From positions 248,001 to 312,000 of the forward strand of contig NZ_WBUE01000001.1 of the NCBI RefSeq assembly GCF_009026145.1: a stretch of DNA of 64,000 bases. The letters run 5' to 3'. This document shows, in pieces, positions 1 to 8,387 of the stretch; the stretch's first letter is position 1, and each line of letters starts with the position of its first letter. Position numbers and translations under genes: made by a program. A model generated the notes under the pieces. The model had not been told where the DNA came from and searched no databases. It saw nothing but the letters and a program-made list of their open reading frames with translations. Source of the stretch: Hyphomicrobium sp. (GTDB taxonomy: Bacteria; Pseudomonadota; Alphaproteobacteria; Rhizobiales; Hyphomicrobiaceae).

Positions 1-386
1 CAAACGATGAGGCCGCACAGCTGTCGCCCATCGAGGTGGTAGCGGCAGGCCTCGAAAAGCCGCTCGCCGAAGCCGATGCCCTGGTAGGTGGGCGATACGT
101 AGAGCTCATAGATTTCGCCCTCGTAGGTGCCCCGCGTGCGCGCGGCGCCCATTGTCGCGTAGCCGGCAACGATGTCGGAAACCTGTAAGACGAGCAACTC
201 GCCTCCCGACCTTATCGTCGTGCCCCACCAATCCGGCGTGCGCCGGCGGATCATGCTGTCGAGGTGCAGATGCGGGATGATGCCGAGATACGCATTACTC
301 CAGCTGGCGCGGAATACTTCACTCAGAGCCGTCGCGTCGGCAGGCAAGCCGCGACGGATCTCGCAATGTGAACTTTCACCCAGCAT
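1..386 (-). CDS. GNAT-family N-acetyltransferase, C-terminus cut by window edge
   Basis: The reading frame starts at an ATG and runs off the left edge after about 128 codons, so the C-terminal end is missing. Residues 84-128 read like the central GNAT fold: a hydrophobic strand (EIYELYVSP, about 91-99) followed by YQGIGFGERLF, which fits the Q/R-x-x-G-x-G/A loop that holds the acetyl-CoA pyrophosphate. GNAT enzymes move an acetyl group from acetyl-CoA to an amine. The substrate cannot be read from this fragment. It is tail-to-head with the phasin gene, separated by that gene's terminator. Family assignment is firm, specificity unknown. Confidence 0.8.
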   Translation of the reverse strand, partial: MLGESSHCEIRRGLPADATALSEVFRASWSNAYLGIIPHLHLDSMIRRRTPDWWGTTIRSGGELLVLQVSDIVAGYATMGAARTRGTYEGEIYELYVSPTYQGIGFGERLFEACRYHLDGRQLCGLIV

Positions 387-477
387 CGCAGTCTTTTTGT
401 GTTTGGGCTGCCAGTTTACAGCATGCGTCTCATCCTGCGTAAGAGTTTTGCTGAAAGTAGGGCCGACAAAACGCGCA

Positions 478-504
478 GGGGCCGCGGATACGCTCCGCGG
501 CCCC
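478..504 (-). terminator. Rho-independent terminator of the phasin gene
   Basis: A perfect 11-bp stem (GGGGCCGCGGA pairing with TCCGCGGCCCC) with a 5-nt loop lies 40 bp downstream of the phasin stop. On the minus strand a short T-run follows about six bases later, so the U-tract is imperfect. It also separates the phasin from the acetyltransferase transcript. Confidence 0.7.
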
Positions 505-526
505 GATCCGTGTCAGCCCATGGCGC

Positions 527-542
527 CTTCCCGCACGGGAAG
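527..542. repeat. 16-bp palindrome matching the core of the hipBA-upstream array
   Basis: CTTCCCGCACGGGAAG sits immediately after the phasin stop codon. Its core TTCCCG-N2-CGGGAA is the same as that of the palindromes phased upstream of hipB near 20.4 kb; only the outer base pair differs. It may be a chance match, a stray binding site for the same regulator, or part of the phasin 3' hairpin region. Confidence 0.4.
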
Positions 543-998
543 TCAGCCGACCTTCTTCAGCTGCTCGAAGGTCTTGCTGGCCGCTGAGTTCATGCTCTCG
601 AGCGTCTGACGGCTGATCTTGCTCGACAGCTCGAAGAACTCCTTCGTCTGCGAGCTGGCCGTCGCCAGCTGCTGCTTGAAGTAGTCCGCCTGCAGGCGGG
701 CGACCTCGGGAAGCGTCTTGGCGCGCGCCATCGCCTCGGCGGCGTCGAAAGCAGCCTCGGCATTGACGGTCGCTGCGTGCAGGAACTTCTCGCCGAAGGA
801 TTTCGCACCGGCCTGGGCGGCGAGCACGATCTCCTCGACTGCCTTCACGCTGTCCTGCGTGGCGGCGTTGATCTTGGTGTAGGCGTCGCGGGTCTTGGCC
901 ACGCTCTCCTCGGCGAAAGCCTTCACGTTCTCGGGGATTCGCGCCTCCTTGGCGGCGGCGAGAATGTCTTGCGCCTGGCGGGTGAATTGGTCGTTCAT
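543..998 (-). CDS. Phasin family protein (PHA granule-associated)
   Basis: A 151-aa, alanine- and lysine-rich, almost entirely helical protein without signal peptide or membrane segment. Repeated amphipathic heptads (for example KAVEEIVLAAQAGAKSFGEK and the C-terminal KEFFELSSKISRQTLE) match the Phasin_2 family, which coats polyhydroxyalkanoate granules. The start MNDQFTRQ is chosen because GGAGAGA lies a few bases upstream; the frame is open further upstream but has no comparable ribosome site. The gene is monocistronic, with its own promoter (1097-1124) and terminator (478-504). PHA storage is implied, but no PHA synthase or depolymerase is in the window. Confidence 0.85.
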   Translation of the reverse strand: MNDQFTRQAQDILAAAKEARIPENVKAFAEESVAKTRDAYTKINAATQDSVKAVEEIVLAAQAGAKSFGEKFLHAATVNAEAAFDAAEAMARAKTLPEVARLQADYFKQQLATASSQTKEFFELSSKISRQTLESMNSAASKTFEQLKKVG

Positions 999-1096
999 TC
1001 TTCTCTCCATAATCGCTTGCGGCCGCCCCGAGGGGGCAGGCGGCTCATGAACCGGGTGGCAAGTTGCATTGGCTCCGAAGAGCATTACCGAGAGCT

Positions 1097-1124
1097 ATTA
1101 TACACCAATTTTTGTGCAATGCAA
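1097..1124 (-). promoter_or_regulatory. Phasin promoter with overlapping PhaR-like operator
   Basis: Read on the minus strand: TTGCAT, 16 bp, TATAAT, a near-consensus housekeeping promoter about 100 bp upstream of the phasin start. The -35 region lies in TGTTGCATTGCACAA, an imperfect palindrome built from TTGCA/TGCAA. Known PHA repressors (PhaR/PhbF) bind TGC/GCA-rich palindromes at phasin promoters, so a repressor site overlapping the -35 element is plausible. The promoter is read directly; the identity of the repressor is inferred. Confidence 0.6.
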
Positions 1125-1210
1125 CAATAGTTCTGTTGCGCTGCACCAACGGCAGTCATCGGAGCATATTATTCTGAAGACTTTGCAACCGTCCCAACAC
1201 TTACGGCCGT

Positions 1211-2572
1211 TCAGAGTTTCGCCGCTTTGATCTCCGGCAACGAAAGGCGAGCAAACTTGTCGCGGTAGCCCGTGGCTGATCGGTCGAAGAGAATGTCGGA
1301 CGGGCGCAGCGGCCGGGCGAGGGCCAGGCCGTCAAGCGATCGGCAGCGGGACAGGGCGACGTAGGCCTGCCCATGCGCGAAAGTGCCACGCCCGAGGTCG
1401 ATATAGACCTTGTCGAGGGTGAGCCCTTGCGACTTGTGGATGGTCAGTGCCCATGCGAGGCGCAGCGGAAACTGACGGAAGGTGCCAGTTACGTTCTCGA
1501 CGATCTTCTCGGCGGCCTGATCGTATGCGTAGCGCCGCGCCTCCCAGGAGACTGGCTCGATCTCGTGCGTCTTGCCGTCGAGCTCGATCCACACGCGCTT
1601 CTCTTCCAGACGCGCGATGCGGGCAATCGTACCGTTGACCCAGCGCCGATCCGGATCATTGCGCAACAGGATCACTTTGGCGCCCTGCTTCAAGAGCAGC
1701 GTCGCATCGGTAGGATGGGCGGCATCGGAATATTCGCCGGTGATGCCTGCCTCGTAAGTTCGCTCCGCCGTGGGGAGCGCATCGAGATAGGCCATGTTGA
1801 TGCGCTGCGCGGCGGCATTGGTCGGCGTTAGGATGACGAACGGATCCCCCTCGCCGAGCGTGCGGATGGGATGCGTCCGCTCGTTCAACACCTGTAGATC
1901 CTCTTCCGTTGCCTCGCCGTCGCGAATGCGATTGAGGACGTGCAGGAAGGTCTCGTCGCTCTGCCGGAACACCTGGTCGAGCTCGAGCAGCGACACTCCG
2001 GCCCCTTCGCCGAGCGAAGGCACCTGAAAGAAGAAGGGGCCGCCGAACTCGCTGTCGAGGTGCTCGGCGACATCCCCCTGGATGACCGGCGGCAATTGGT
2101 GCAGATCGCCGAACAGCATGAGCCGCACCCCGCCGAATGCTTCGCGCGGGCGGCCGCGGTTGATGCGCAGCGATTGATCGATCGCCCACATGAGATCGGA
2201 GCGCACCATCGACACCTCGTCGATGATGATCAGCTTCAACTTGCGCATCAGCCGTCCGTTGCGGCTGCGCCGGATGTCGTCGCTGCGGATGAGGCGCGGG
2301 GGAAATCCGAAGAACGAATGGATCGTCTGCCCGCCGACATTGACGGCCGCCAGACCGGTCGGCGCCAGCACCACGGCCTCATCGACGATGTGGTCGCGCA
2401 ACGTCCGCAGCAGCGTCGATTTTCCGGTGCCGGCGCGCCCGGTGACGAAGAGGTGGCCGTCATCGCGGCGGGCAAAATCTACCGCCCGCATGAATTCCGG
2501 CGGCGGCGTTACGCCCGCCGGCCAGGTAATGGGCGAGACGTCCGTTAATTGAGGAAATTTGCCGCTCGCCAC
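1211..2572 (-). CDS. Pif1/RecD-like superfamily 1 DNA helicase
   Basis: A soluble helicase-type ATPase of about 453 aa. Near residue 50 is the Walker A loop GRAGTGKST, near 118 the Walker B stretch IIIDEVSM, then FGDLHQLPPV (motif III type). Near the C-terminus WALTIHKSQGLTLDKVYIDL and AYVALSRC match the Pif1/RecD UvrD-like end of SF1B helicases. Such enzymes unwind DNA 5'-3' using ATP. The GTG start is chosen because GAGG lies 4 bp upstream; a TTG nine codons earlier is in frame but lacks a ribosome site. The gene stands alone, with no recB, recC or addAB neighbours, so it is not an exonuclease V subunit. Exact cellular role unknown. Confidence 0.85.
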   Translation of the reverse strand: MASGKFPQLTDVSPITWPAGVTPPPEFMRAVDFARRDDGHLFVTGRAGTGKSTLLRTLRDHIVDEAVVLAPTGLAAVNVGGQTIHSFFGFPPRLIRSDDIRRSRNGRLMRKLKLIIIDEVSMVRSDLMWAIDQSLRINRGRPREAFGGVRLMLFGDLHQLPPVIQGDVAEHLDSEFGGPFFFQVPSLGEGAGVSLLELDQVFRQSDETFLHVLNRIRDGEATEEDLQVLNERTHPIRTLGEGDPFVILTPTNAAAQRINMAYLDALPTAERTYEAGITGEYSDAAHPTDATLLLKQGAKVILLRNDPDRRWVNGTIARIARLEEKRVWIELDGKTHEIEPVSWEARRYAYDQAAEKIVENVTGTFRQFPLRLAWALTIHKSQGLTLDKVYIDLGRGTFAHGQAYVALSRCRSLDGLALARPLRPSDILFDRSATGYRDKFARLSLPEIKAAKL

Positions 2573-2630
2573 GTCGCCTCGCTGCGCTTGGACCCTCAAT
2601 AGCAGGCCGGACGCCGAGCCTGAAACACTT

Positions 2631-2673
2631 ACGCCGGCCGATGTGGCATCGGCCGGCGTTTTGTTCTTTTTTT
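2631..2673 (+). terminator. Strong hairpin with plus-strand T-tract in an intergenic gap
   Basis: ACGCCGGCCGATG pairs perfectly with CATCGGCCGGCGT (13 bp, 3-nt loop), followed on the plus strand by TTTTGTTCTTTTTTT. As drawn it would stop plus-strand transcription, yet no plus-strand gene lies to its left. On the minus strand the same hairpin follows the small exported-protein gene but lacks a U-run. Confidence 0.65.
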
Positions 2674-2696
2674 CGAATGCCGCGCGGTTCGCGTTA

Positions 2697-2954
2697 TTAG
2701 TCGCGAGTTATGGAGATGATCTTGAAGCTGCCGTCGAGCTTGACGTCGTACTGATTGCCGTCCTTGCACTTGACGTCGTCGGCCTCGAACATGCCGGAAG
2801 CTTCGGTCTCCTTCTCGAAGGTGCCGCCCTCGCAGCCCCAGTCGGACAGCGTTTGCTTGATCTTTCCTGCCTCATCTTCGGCAGGCTTGGTATCAGCAAA
2901 CGCTGCGCCACCGCAGAGCGTCATTGCGAGTGCGATGCATGCGAGCTTTTTCAT
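2697..2954 (-). CDS. Small exported PepSY-like protein
   Basis: An 85-aa precursor. Residues 1-20 form a clear Sec signal peptide (MKK start, hydrophobic run, cleavage after AFA), leaving a mature periplasmic protein of about 65 aa. Its second half (DDVKCKDGNQYDVKLDGSF, then KIISITRD) resembles a PepSY-type strand-helix unit, and two cysteines could form a disulphide. PepSY-like domains often bind or inhibit partners in the periplasm, but no specific role can be assigned. GGAGGAG a few bases before the ATG supports the start. It lies between typA and the helicase with spaces on both sides, so it is probably transcribed alone. Confidence 0.7.
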   Translation of the reverse strand: MKKLACIALAMTLCGGAAFADTKPAEDEAGKIKQTLSDWGCEGGTFEKETEASGMFEADDVKCKDGNQYDVKLDGSFKIISITRD

Positions 2955-3038
2955 TTGGAACTCCTCCTTCGTTGAGTACCACGCTTACACGCAACGCTAT
3001 AACACGCACATTTTGCGGCGCACAAAGAGAAATTAACC

Positions 3039-4862
3039 CTACGCGACCTCGCGGTCGCGCGCGCGCTCCATCTTCTTGCGCTCGTTCGGGTCCAGCCAGC
3101 GCTTGCGCAGGCGGATCGACTCAGGCGTCACCTCGACCAGCTCATCATCGGTAATATAGCTCATCGCCTTCTCGAGCGTCAGCTTCATCGGCGGTGTCAA
3201 CAACACGTTTTCGTCCTTGCCCGAGGCGCGGACGTTGGTGAGCTTTTTGCCTTTCACAACATTGACTTCGAGATCGTTGTCGCGCGTGTGCTCGCCGACG
3301 ATCATGCCCTCATAGACGCGCGTTTGCGCGCCAATCATGAACGGGCCGCGATCCTGCAGATTGAAGATCGCATACGCCGCCGCCTCGCCCGCCGAGTTGG
3401 AGACCAGCACACCGGTGCGGCGCGCGGCGATCTCGCCCTTGAAGGGCGCGTAGCTGTGGAACAGCTTGTTCATGACCGCGGTACCGCGCGTGTCAGAGAG
3501 CAGCTCGCTCTGGTAGCCGAGCAGGCCGCGCGTCGGCACGTGGAACACCATGCGCTGGCGTCCGCCGCCCGAAGGACGCATCTCGAGCAGCTCGCCCTTG
3601 CGCTCCGAAAGCTTCTGCACGACGACACCGGTGAAACCCTCGTCGACGTCGATGATGACCTCCTCGATCGGCTCGAGCCTGGCACCGCTCTCGTCGGTCT
3701 TGTAGACGACCTTGGGGCGCGACACGGTCAGCTCGAACCCCTCGCGGCGCATGTTCTCGATGAGGATGCCGAGCTGCAATTCGCCTCGGCCGGCAACGTC
3801 GAAGGCGTCCTTGTCATCGGAGATGGTGACCTTGATCGCGATATTGCGCTCAGCCTCCTTCATCAGGCGGTCGAGAATGACGCGGCTCTGCACCTTGTCA
3901 CCCTCCTGCCCGGCGAACGGCCCGTCATTGATGCGGAACGTCATCGACAGCGTCGGCGGATCGACCGGCTGCGCGGGAAGCGGGTCCTCGACCGAAGGAT
4001 CGCATAGCGTATCGGCGACGGTTGCCTCGCTCATGCCGGCGACGGCGACGATCTCGCCGGCCTCGGCCTGATCGACGGGCACACGCTCCAGGCCGCGGAA
4101 GGCGAGCACCTTCTGCACGCGGAAATTCTCGATCAGCTTGCCGTCGCGATTGAGCGCCTTGAGCGGCTGGCCTGCCTTGAGCACGCCGGAGGTAATGCGG
4201 CCGGTGAGGATGCGGCCAAGGAAGGGATCGGCCTCCAGTGTCGTCGCCAGCATGCGCAGCGGACCGTCCTCGACCTTGGGCGGCGGCACGTGCGACAGCA
4301 CGAGGTCGAACATCGGCGCCAGGCTTTCCTGCGGTCCGGCCGGGTCGAGCGCCATCCAGCCGTTGCGGCCCGAACCGTAGAGCACTGGAAAGTCGAGCTG
4401 CTCGTCGGTGGCGTCGAGATTGGCGAAGAGGTCGAACACCTCGTTCAAGACATCGAGGTGTCGCTCGTCGGGACGGTCGATCTTGTTGATGGCAACGATC
4501 GGGCGGAGGCCGCGCTTTAGCGCCTTGGAGACGACGAACTTCGTCTGCGGCAACGGGCCCTCGGACGCATCGACGAGCACGACCACGCCGTCGACCATAT
4601 TGAGGATGCGCTCGACCTCGCCGCCGAAGTCGGCGTGGCCAGGCGTGTCGACGATGTTGATGCGCGTGTCCTTCCAGACCACCGACGTGCACTTGGCGAG
4701 GATGGTGATGCCGCGCTCGCGCTCCAGGTCGTTTGAATCCATGGCGCGCTCGGCCACGCGCTGGCCCTCGCGGAACGAGCCGGACTGCTTCAAAAGCTCG
4801 TCGACGAGCGTCGTCTTGCCGTGGTCGACGTGGGCGATAATGGCGATGTTTCTAAGCTTCAT
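3039..4862 (-). CDS. typA: Translational GTPase TypA/BipA
   Basis: A 607-aa ribosome-binding GTPase related to EF-G, needed for ribosome assembly and growth at low temperature or under stress. The G-domain motifs are in order: AHVDHGKTT (P-loop, about residue 10), RGITILAK (switch I), [12 protein letters not shown] (about 75) and NKIDRP (about 130). The EF-G-like domains and the TypA-specific C-terminal part ([19 protein letters not shown]) follow. Length matches the family (about 605-610 aa). The start [16 protein letters not shown] is the family start; an in-frame ATG 26 codons earlier adds residues not typical of TypA. No operon partner is evident. Confidence 0.95.
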   Translation of the reverse strand: MKLRNIAIIAHVDHGKTTLVDELLKQSGSFREGQRVAERAMDSNDLERERGITILAKCTSVVWKDTRINIVDTPGHADFGGEVERILNMVDGVVVLVDASEGPLPQTKFVVSKALKRGLRPIVAINKIDRPDERHLDVLNEVFDLFANLDATDEQLDFPVLYGSGRNGWMALDPAGPQESLAPMFDLVLSHVPPPKVEDGPLRMLATTLEADPFLGRILTGRITSGVLKAGQPLKALNRDGKLIENFRVQKVLAFRGLERVPVDQAEAGEIVAVAGMSEATVADTLCDPSVEDPLPAQPVDPPTLSMTFRINDGPFAGQEGDKVQSRVILDRLMKEAERNIAIKVTISDDKDAFDVAGRGELQLGILIENMRREGFELTVSRPKVVYKTDESGARLEPIEEVIIDVDEGFTGVVVQKLSERKGELLEMRPSGGGRQRMVFHVPTRGLLGYQSELLSDTRGTAVMNKLFHSYAPFKGEIAARRTGVLVSNSAGEAAAYAIFNLQDRGPFMIGAQTRVYEGMIVGEHTRDNDLEVNVVKGKKLTNVRASGKDENVLLTPPMKLTLEKAMSYITDDELVEVTPESIRLRKRWLDPNERKKMERARDREVA

Positions 4863-5236
4863 CAGGGGCTTTGTGCGCTGCAAAAGATGCGCGGACCTAG
4901 CACATCGGCTTGAAAACTGATAGGGGCCCCGGCCGATCATGCGGGAAAGCAGGCAAGCCGGCCCACGTGGAGCGCGGCAGGCGCGGGCGCCTCTCCGGTC
5001 GGCATTCCGGGGCTCGTCTCCGAGATTTCAGCCATCGGCAAACACTGGTTGCGGCCGCGGGCTCGATCCCCTGCGACGCGGGCCCAGTTGAAACTCGCGC
5101 CACTAGACATGCCAGCGCTGGCCGACTCGTTGCAGGCGTCGCGCAGCGGGTCGGCATCCGCGGCCAGTTGCTTCCCTTCAGGGCCGAGGCCATACTTAGC
5201 CAGCATTCTTGCATTTCTTTTTTAGGGACATTCATC
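4863..5236. other. 374-bp intergenic gap between divergent typA and the amidase gene
   Basis: GC-rich sequence that should hold the divergent promoters of typA (left) and the amidase gene (right). A 90-codon minus-strand frame (4937-5206) is present but resembles no family I know and has no good ribosome site, so it is not called. No tRNA-like fold, terminator or clear repeat was seen. Confidence 0.5.
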
Positions 5237-6073
5237 ATGACGACGCCGTCCGCGGCCGAAGAGGTCATTGCGCACCACGAAGAGCTCGATCTTTATCCCG
5301 AAATTCCGCTGGCCGATGACCCCCGCTTTACGGCGAAGGGCATTCCCACCATCGAAGTCCCGTCGGCGGGGCCACGACCGATGGCCAGATACGCGGGAAG
5401 CGTTCAGCTCGTGTACCCGACGGCCGACCGAAGATTCTCGATGCGCGTGAAGGGCCACTACGCGAACGGGTACCCTGTCGGCGCCGTCGTCCATTCGACC
5501 GAAGGTCGCTCGAAGAAAGGCGACATCGATGCCGAGAATACGATCACGGGCACCGGAATTCCCAACGGCCACTGCTATTTCTGCATCTCGAGCACCGGCA
5601 AGGTCTATCAGCCTTTCCTACTCGACAGCTGGGGCATTCATTGCGGCAAGACCTATCATCCCGATCTGGGTTTTGCCCTCGACAACAAGCTAGTCGGCAT
5701 CGAGGTGTGTTGCGCCGGAATCGTGAAGAAAGTCGCTGACGACAGATACCACCCGGGCTGGAGCGAAACGTTCACCGAGGCCGAGGTGCGCTACAGAGAC
5801 AAGACCGAGAATATTCAGAAAGCCGGGCACTACCATCAATTCAATGCGGCGCAGGAGAAGGCTCTGTTCGACCTGCTCATCTGGTTGAAGACGAACAATC
5901 CGCTGGTCTTCAAGCTGGAGCACGTATTCGGTCACGACGAGATTGCGACCAACGCCCCTCAGGGCCAGCCGGGCGACAAGACGCTCGGGCGCAAGCAGGA
6001 CCCCGGCGGCAGTCTTTCGATGTTCATGAAGGACCTTCGCGCGAAGCTGCTGGCGGCGATGCCCTCCGGGTAA
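5237..6073 (+). CDS. N-acetylmuramoyl-L-alanine amidase (Amidase_2 type)
   Basis: A 278-aa protein with a zinc-amidase core. The putative ligands are a histidine in AVVHSTEG (about residue 86), a histidine in HVFGHDEIA (about 235) and an aspartate in KQDPGG (about 260). GNGHCYF-like and SWGIHCG-like stretches between them are typical of the fold. The enzyme class cuts the bond between MurNAc and L-alanine in peptidoglycan. There is no signal peptide, so it would act in the cytoplasm, after lysis, or through a non-Sec route, as phage endolysins and secreted effectors do. AGGGA upstream of ATG 5237 decides the start. The next gene follows after 19 bp and looks like a muramidase-type barrel. Confidence 0.7.
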   Translation: MTTPSAAEEVIAHHEELDLYPEIPLADDPRFTAKGIPTIEVPSAGPRPMARYAGSVQLVYPTADRRFSMRVKGHYANGYPVGAVVHSTEGRSKKGDIDAENTITGTGIPNGHCYFCISSTGKVYQPFLLDSWGIHCGKTYHPDLGFALDNKLVGIEVCCAGIVKKVADDRYHPGWSETFTEAEVRYRDKTENIQKAGHYHQFNAAQEKALFDLLIWLKTNNPLVFKLEHVFGHDEIATNAPQGQPGDKTLGRKQDPGGSLSMFMKDLRAKLLAAMPSG

Positions 6074-6092
6074 TCGCTCACGGATTCCCGAG

Positions 6093-7010
6093 ATGCCAAT
6101 GAACGACGCCTTTAAAGGCCATGGCACGTTTTGCTATCAACCAAACGAGATCATGCGCAAATACAAGGAATATCCGGCGCCGGGAAACCCTGGCCCGGCC
6201 GACCGCTTTGCCCAGGCGCTGCGCGATATGGACATGTCCCACGCCTGGGTTCGCCTTTTCGGCCTCGAGGGGTCGATGCCTGCGGCCGACACTGCGACCC
6301 TCACCAGGGCGCTGCGCAATGCCGGCATTCACGTCGCCGGCTGGGGCTATTGCCACGGCGCCGACACGAAAGCGGAGCTCGCGCTCGCAAAGACGGAATG
6401 CGACCGGCACGGGATAACCGCCTTTATTGCCGATATCGAGCCGGGGCGACGCTTGGGCGGCACGCGGTCGAAGTGGGGCGACACCGAATTCAGCGAGTTC
6501 ATCGACGGCCTGGTGGCGAAGTTCGGAATCGATAACCTGGGAATCTCGACCTGGCCTGTACTCAAGATTCAAAACGAACCGCAATACCCCTCGCTGGCGC
6601 TCATGCGGAGGGTGGCCGATCGCGTGGCGATGTTTGCGCCTCAGGCCTACTGGATGAGCTATCCCAAGGCCGTGCACTACAATACGACAGGGTTCAAGGA
6701 GGCCGACTATCCTCGCGACGATCCCACCTCCTTCGTGCGCCTCGTGATCGATTCTTGGAGAGCCGATAACTTCACGCGACCGCTGGTAATCACCGGCCAA
6801 GCCTACTGGGGCGAGGGAGCACCGCAGACCTCGATCCTCGAGGCGAAAGTCGCACGTTTTACCTCCCAGTTCGCGGACTGGTCGAAGATCGTCGGACTCA
6901 ATTGGTGGCACGCCGGCGGTGACGAAGCGACGGCTCCGGCAATGTCTCCGGCCATGATCGACACGCTACGGGCGGCGCAGCTCGGAAGCCGCCCATTTGC
7001 ATCCGCATAG
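6093..7010 (+). CDS. Putative TIM-barrel glycoside hydrolase-like protein
   Basis: A 305-aa protein with no signal peptide. The sequence alternates strands and helices in barrel fashion: VAGWGYCHGADT (about 86), FIADIEPG (about 111, acidic pair at a strand end as in GH25-type lysozymes), LGISTWPVL, MFAPQAYWMSY, PLVITGQAYWG and VGLNWWHAG near the end. This order of strand-end motifs (DIE, QAYW, WW) suggests a GH25-like or related sugar hydrolase, but I do not recognise the exact family. It follows the amidase gene by 19 bp, so a two-enzyme peptidoglycan-degrading operon is a reasonable inference. Alternative start ATG two codons later. Confidence 0.5.
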   Translation: MPMNDAFKGHGTFCYQPNEIMRKYKEYPAPGNPGPADRFAQALRDMDMSHAWVRLFGLEGSMPAADTATLTRALRNAGIHVAGWGYCHGADTKAELALAKTECDRHGITAFIADIEPGRRLGGTRSKWGDTEFSEFIDGLVAKFGIDNLGISTWPVLKIQNEPQYPSLALMRRVADRVAMFAPQAYWMSYPKAVHYNTTGFKEADYPRDDPTSFVRLVIDSWRADNFTRPLVITGQAYWGEGAPQTSILEAKVARFTSQFADWSKIVGLNWWHAGGDEATAPAMSPAMIDTLRAAQLGSRPFASA

Positions 7011-7030
7011 CGGGACACGCCACGCATTCT

Positions 7031-8362
7031 TTACACGTGGCGGTGCATGGCAGAGGCATCGCGCGTATCGCGCATCAGCGCGTAGACGGTCAGCGACACC
7101 AATATGCAGCCGGTGACGTACCAATAGAAGACGCTCTCGTAACCGATCTGCTTGAGGTAGAGCGCGACATACTCCGCGGTACCGCCGAACAGTGCCACGG
7201 TGATCGCGTACGGAAATCCGACCCCCATGGCGCGCACGCCGGTGGGAAACAGCTCGGCCTTCACCACCGCGTTGATCGCCGTGTAGCCACTGACGATGAC
7301 GAGCGCCCCCATGATCAGGAGAAATGCGGTCCATGCATCGGTGGCATCCTGCAGCGCCGTCAGAATGGGCACCGTCAGCAATGTGCCGAGCACGCCGAAG
7401 GTAAGCAAGACCAGACGCCGTCCGACGACATCCGATATGGCGCCGACCACGGGCTGCAGGCACATGTAGAGGAACAGCGTGCTCGCGGCGATGACGGTGG
7501 AGGTATCTTTCGACAGTCCCGCGGAGTTGACGAGGAATTTCTGCATGTACGTCGTGTAGGTATAGAAGGCCACGGTGCCGCCGAGCGTCAGGCCGACGAC
7601 GATCGCCACCTCGCGCGGGTGGCGCAGCAATCCCCTCAACGGGCTTTCCCGCACGCCTAGCGCACGCGCCGCGATGAACGCGTCGCTCTCGTGCATGTCG
7701 CGGCGCATGTAGTAGATGACGATGGCGAGCCCCGCCCCGATGAAGAACGGAATGCGCCAGCCCCAATCGTCCAGTTGCTCCGGCGTCAGCAGCAGCTTCT
7801 GCAGAAAGAGCAGCACCAGCATGGCGAGCAGCTGCCCCCCGATCAGCGTCACGTACTGGAAGCTCGAATAGAAGCCGCGATGCTCAGGGTGCGCCACCTC
7901 GGACAGGTACGTGGCGCTGGTCCCGTACTCGCCGCCCAGACTCAGGCCCTGCACCAGGCGCGCGAACAGCAACACGAACGGCGCCGCCAACCCGATCGTC
8001 GCGTAGGTCGGCGTCACGGCGATGATCAGTGAGCCGAGACACATCATCAGCACCGACACGGTGAGCGCCAGGCGGCGGCCGTGGCGGTCGGCCATGTGCC
8101 CGAACAGCCACCCGCCGAAGGGACGCATCAGAAAGCCAACGGCGAAGATGCCCGCCGCGCTGAGGAGCTGCGCCGTCTGGCTCTCGGCGGGAAAGAACGA
8201 CTTGGCAAAATAGAGCGCGAACGCCGAGTAGGCGTAGAAGTCGTACCATTCGACGAGATTGCCGGCCGAGCCGACGAAGATTGCTTTCAGGCGGCGCGCC
8301 GTGTCGGCGAGGCTCACCTCGGGCGGCGCATCCGAGGAAATGCCCGCCGCCCGCTCATTCAT
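7031..8362 (-). CDS. MFS transporter, metabolite:H+ symporter (KgtP/ProP-like)
   Basis: A 443-aa inner-membrane protein with about twelve hydrophobic segments. GNLVEWYDFYAYSAFALYFA at the N-terminus, FLMRPFGGWLFGHMADRHGRR in the first half and RLVQGLSLGGEYGTSATYL mark the metabolite:H+ symporter (MHS) family, which includes the 2-oxoglutarate permease KgtP and the proline/betaine carrier ProP. Substrate cannot be deduced; a dicarboxylate or compatible solute is likely. GGAGAGA lies before the ATG. The gene downstream of the unknown membrane protein (8388-9485) follows by 25 bp in the same direction, so the two may be co-transcribed. Confidence 0.85.
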   Translation of the reverse strand: MNERAAGISSDAPPEVSLADTARRLKAIFVGSAGNLVEWYDFYAYSAFALYFAKSFFPAESQTAQLLSAAGIFAVGFLMRPFGGWLFGHMADRHGRRLALTVSVLMMCLGSLIIAVTPTYATIGLAAPFVLLFARLVQGLSLGGEYGTSATYLSEVAHPEHRGFYSSFQYVTLIGGQLLAMLVLLFLQKLLLTPEQLDDWGWRIPFFIGAGLAIVIYYMRRDMHESDAFIAARALGVRESPLRGLLRHPREVAIVVGLTLGGTVAFYTYTTYMQKFLVNSAGLSKDTSTVIAASTLFLYMCLQPVVGAISDVVGRRLVLLTFGVLGTLLTVPILTALQDATDAWTAFLLIMGALVIVSGYTAINAVVKAELFPTGVRAMGVGFPYAITVALFGGTAEYVALYLKQIGYESVFYWYVTGCILVSLTVYALMRDTRDASAMHRHV

Positions 8363-8387
8363 GTTGCCGGTCTCTCCGCTTGCGACC

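Noticed and set aside
4937-5206. 90-codon minus-strand frame in the typA/amidase gap
   Set aside because: No ribosome site, no recognisable domain, amino-acid composition typical of GC-rich non-coding sequence.
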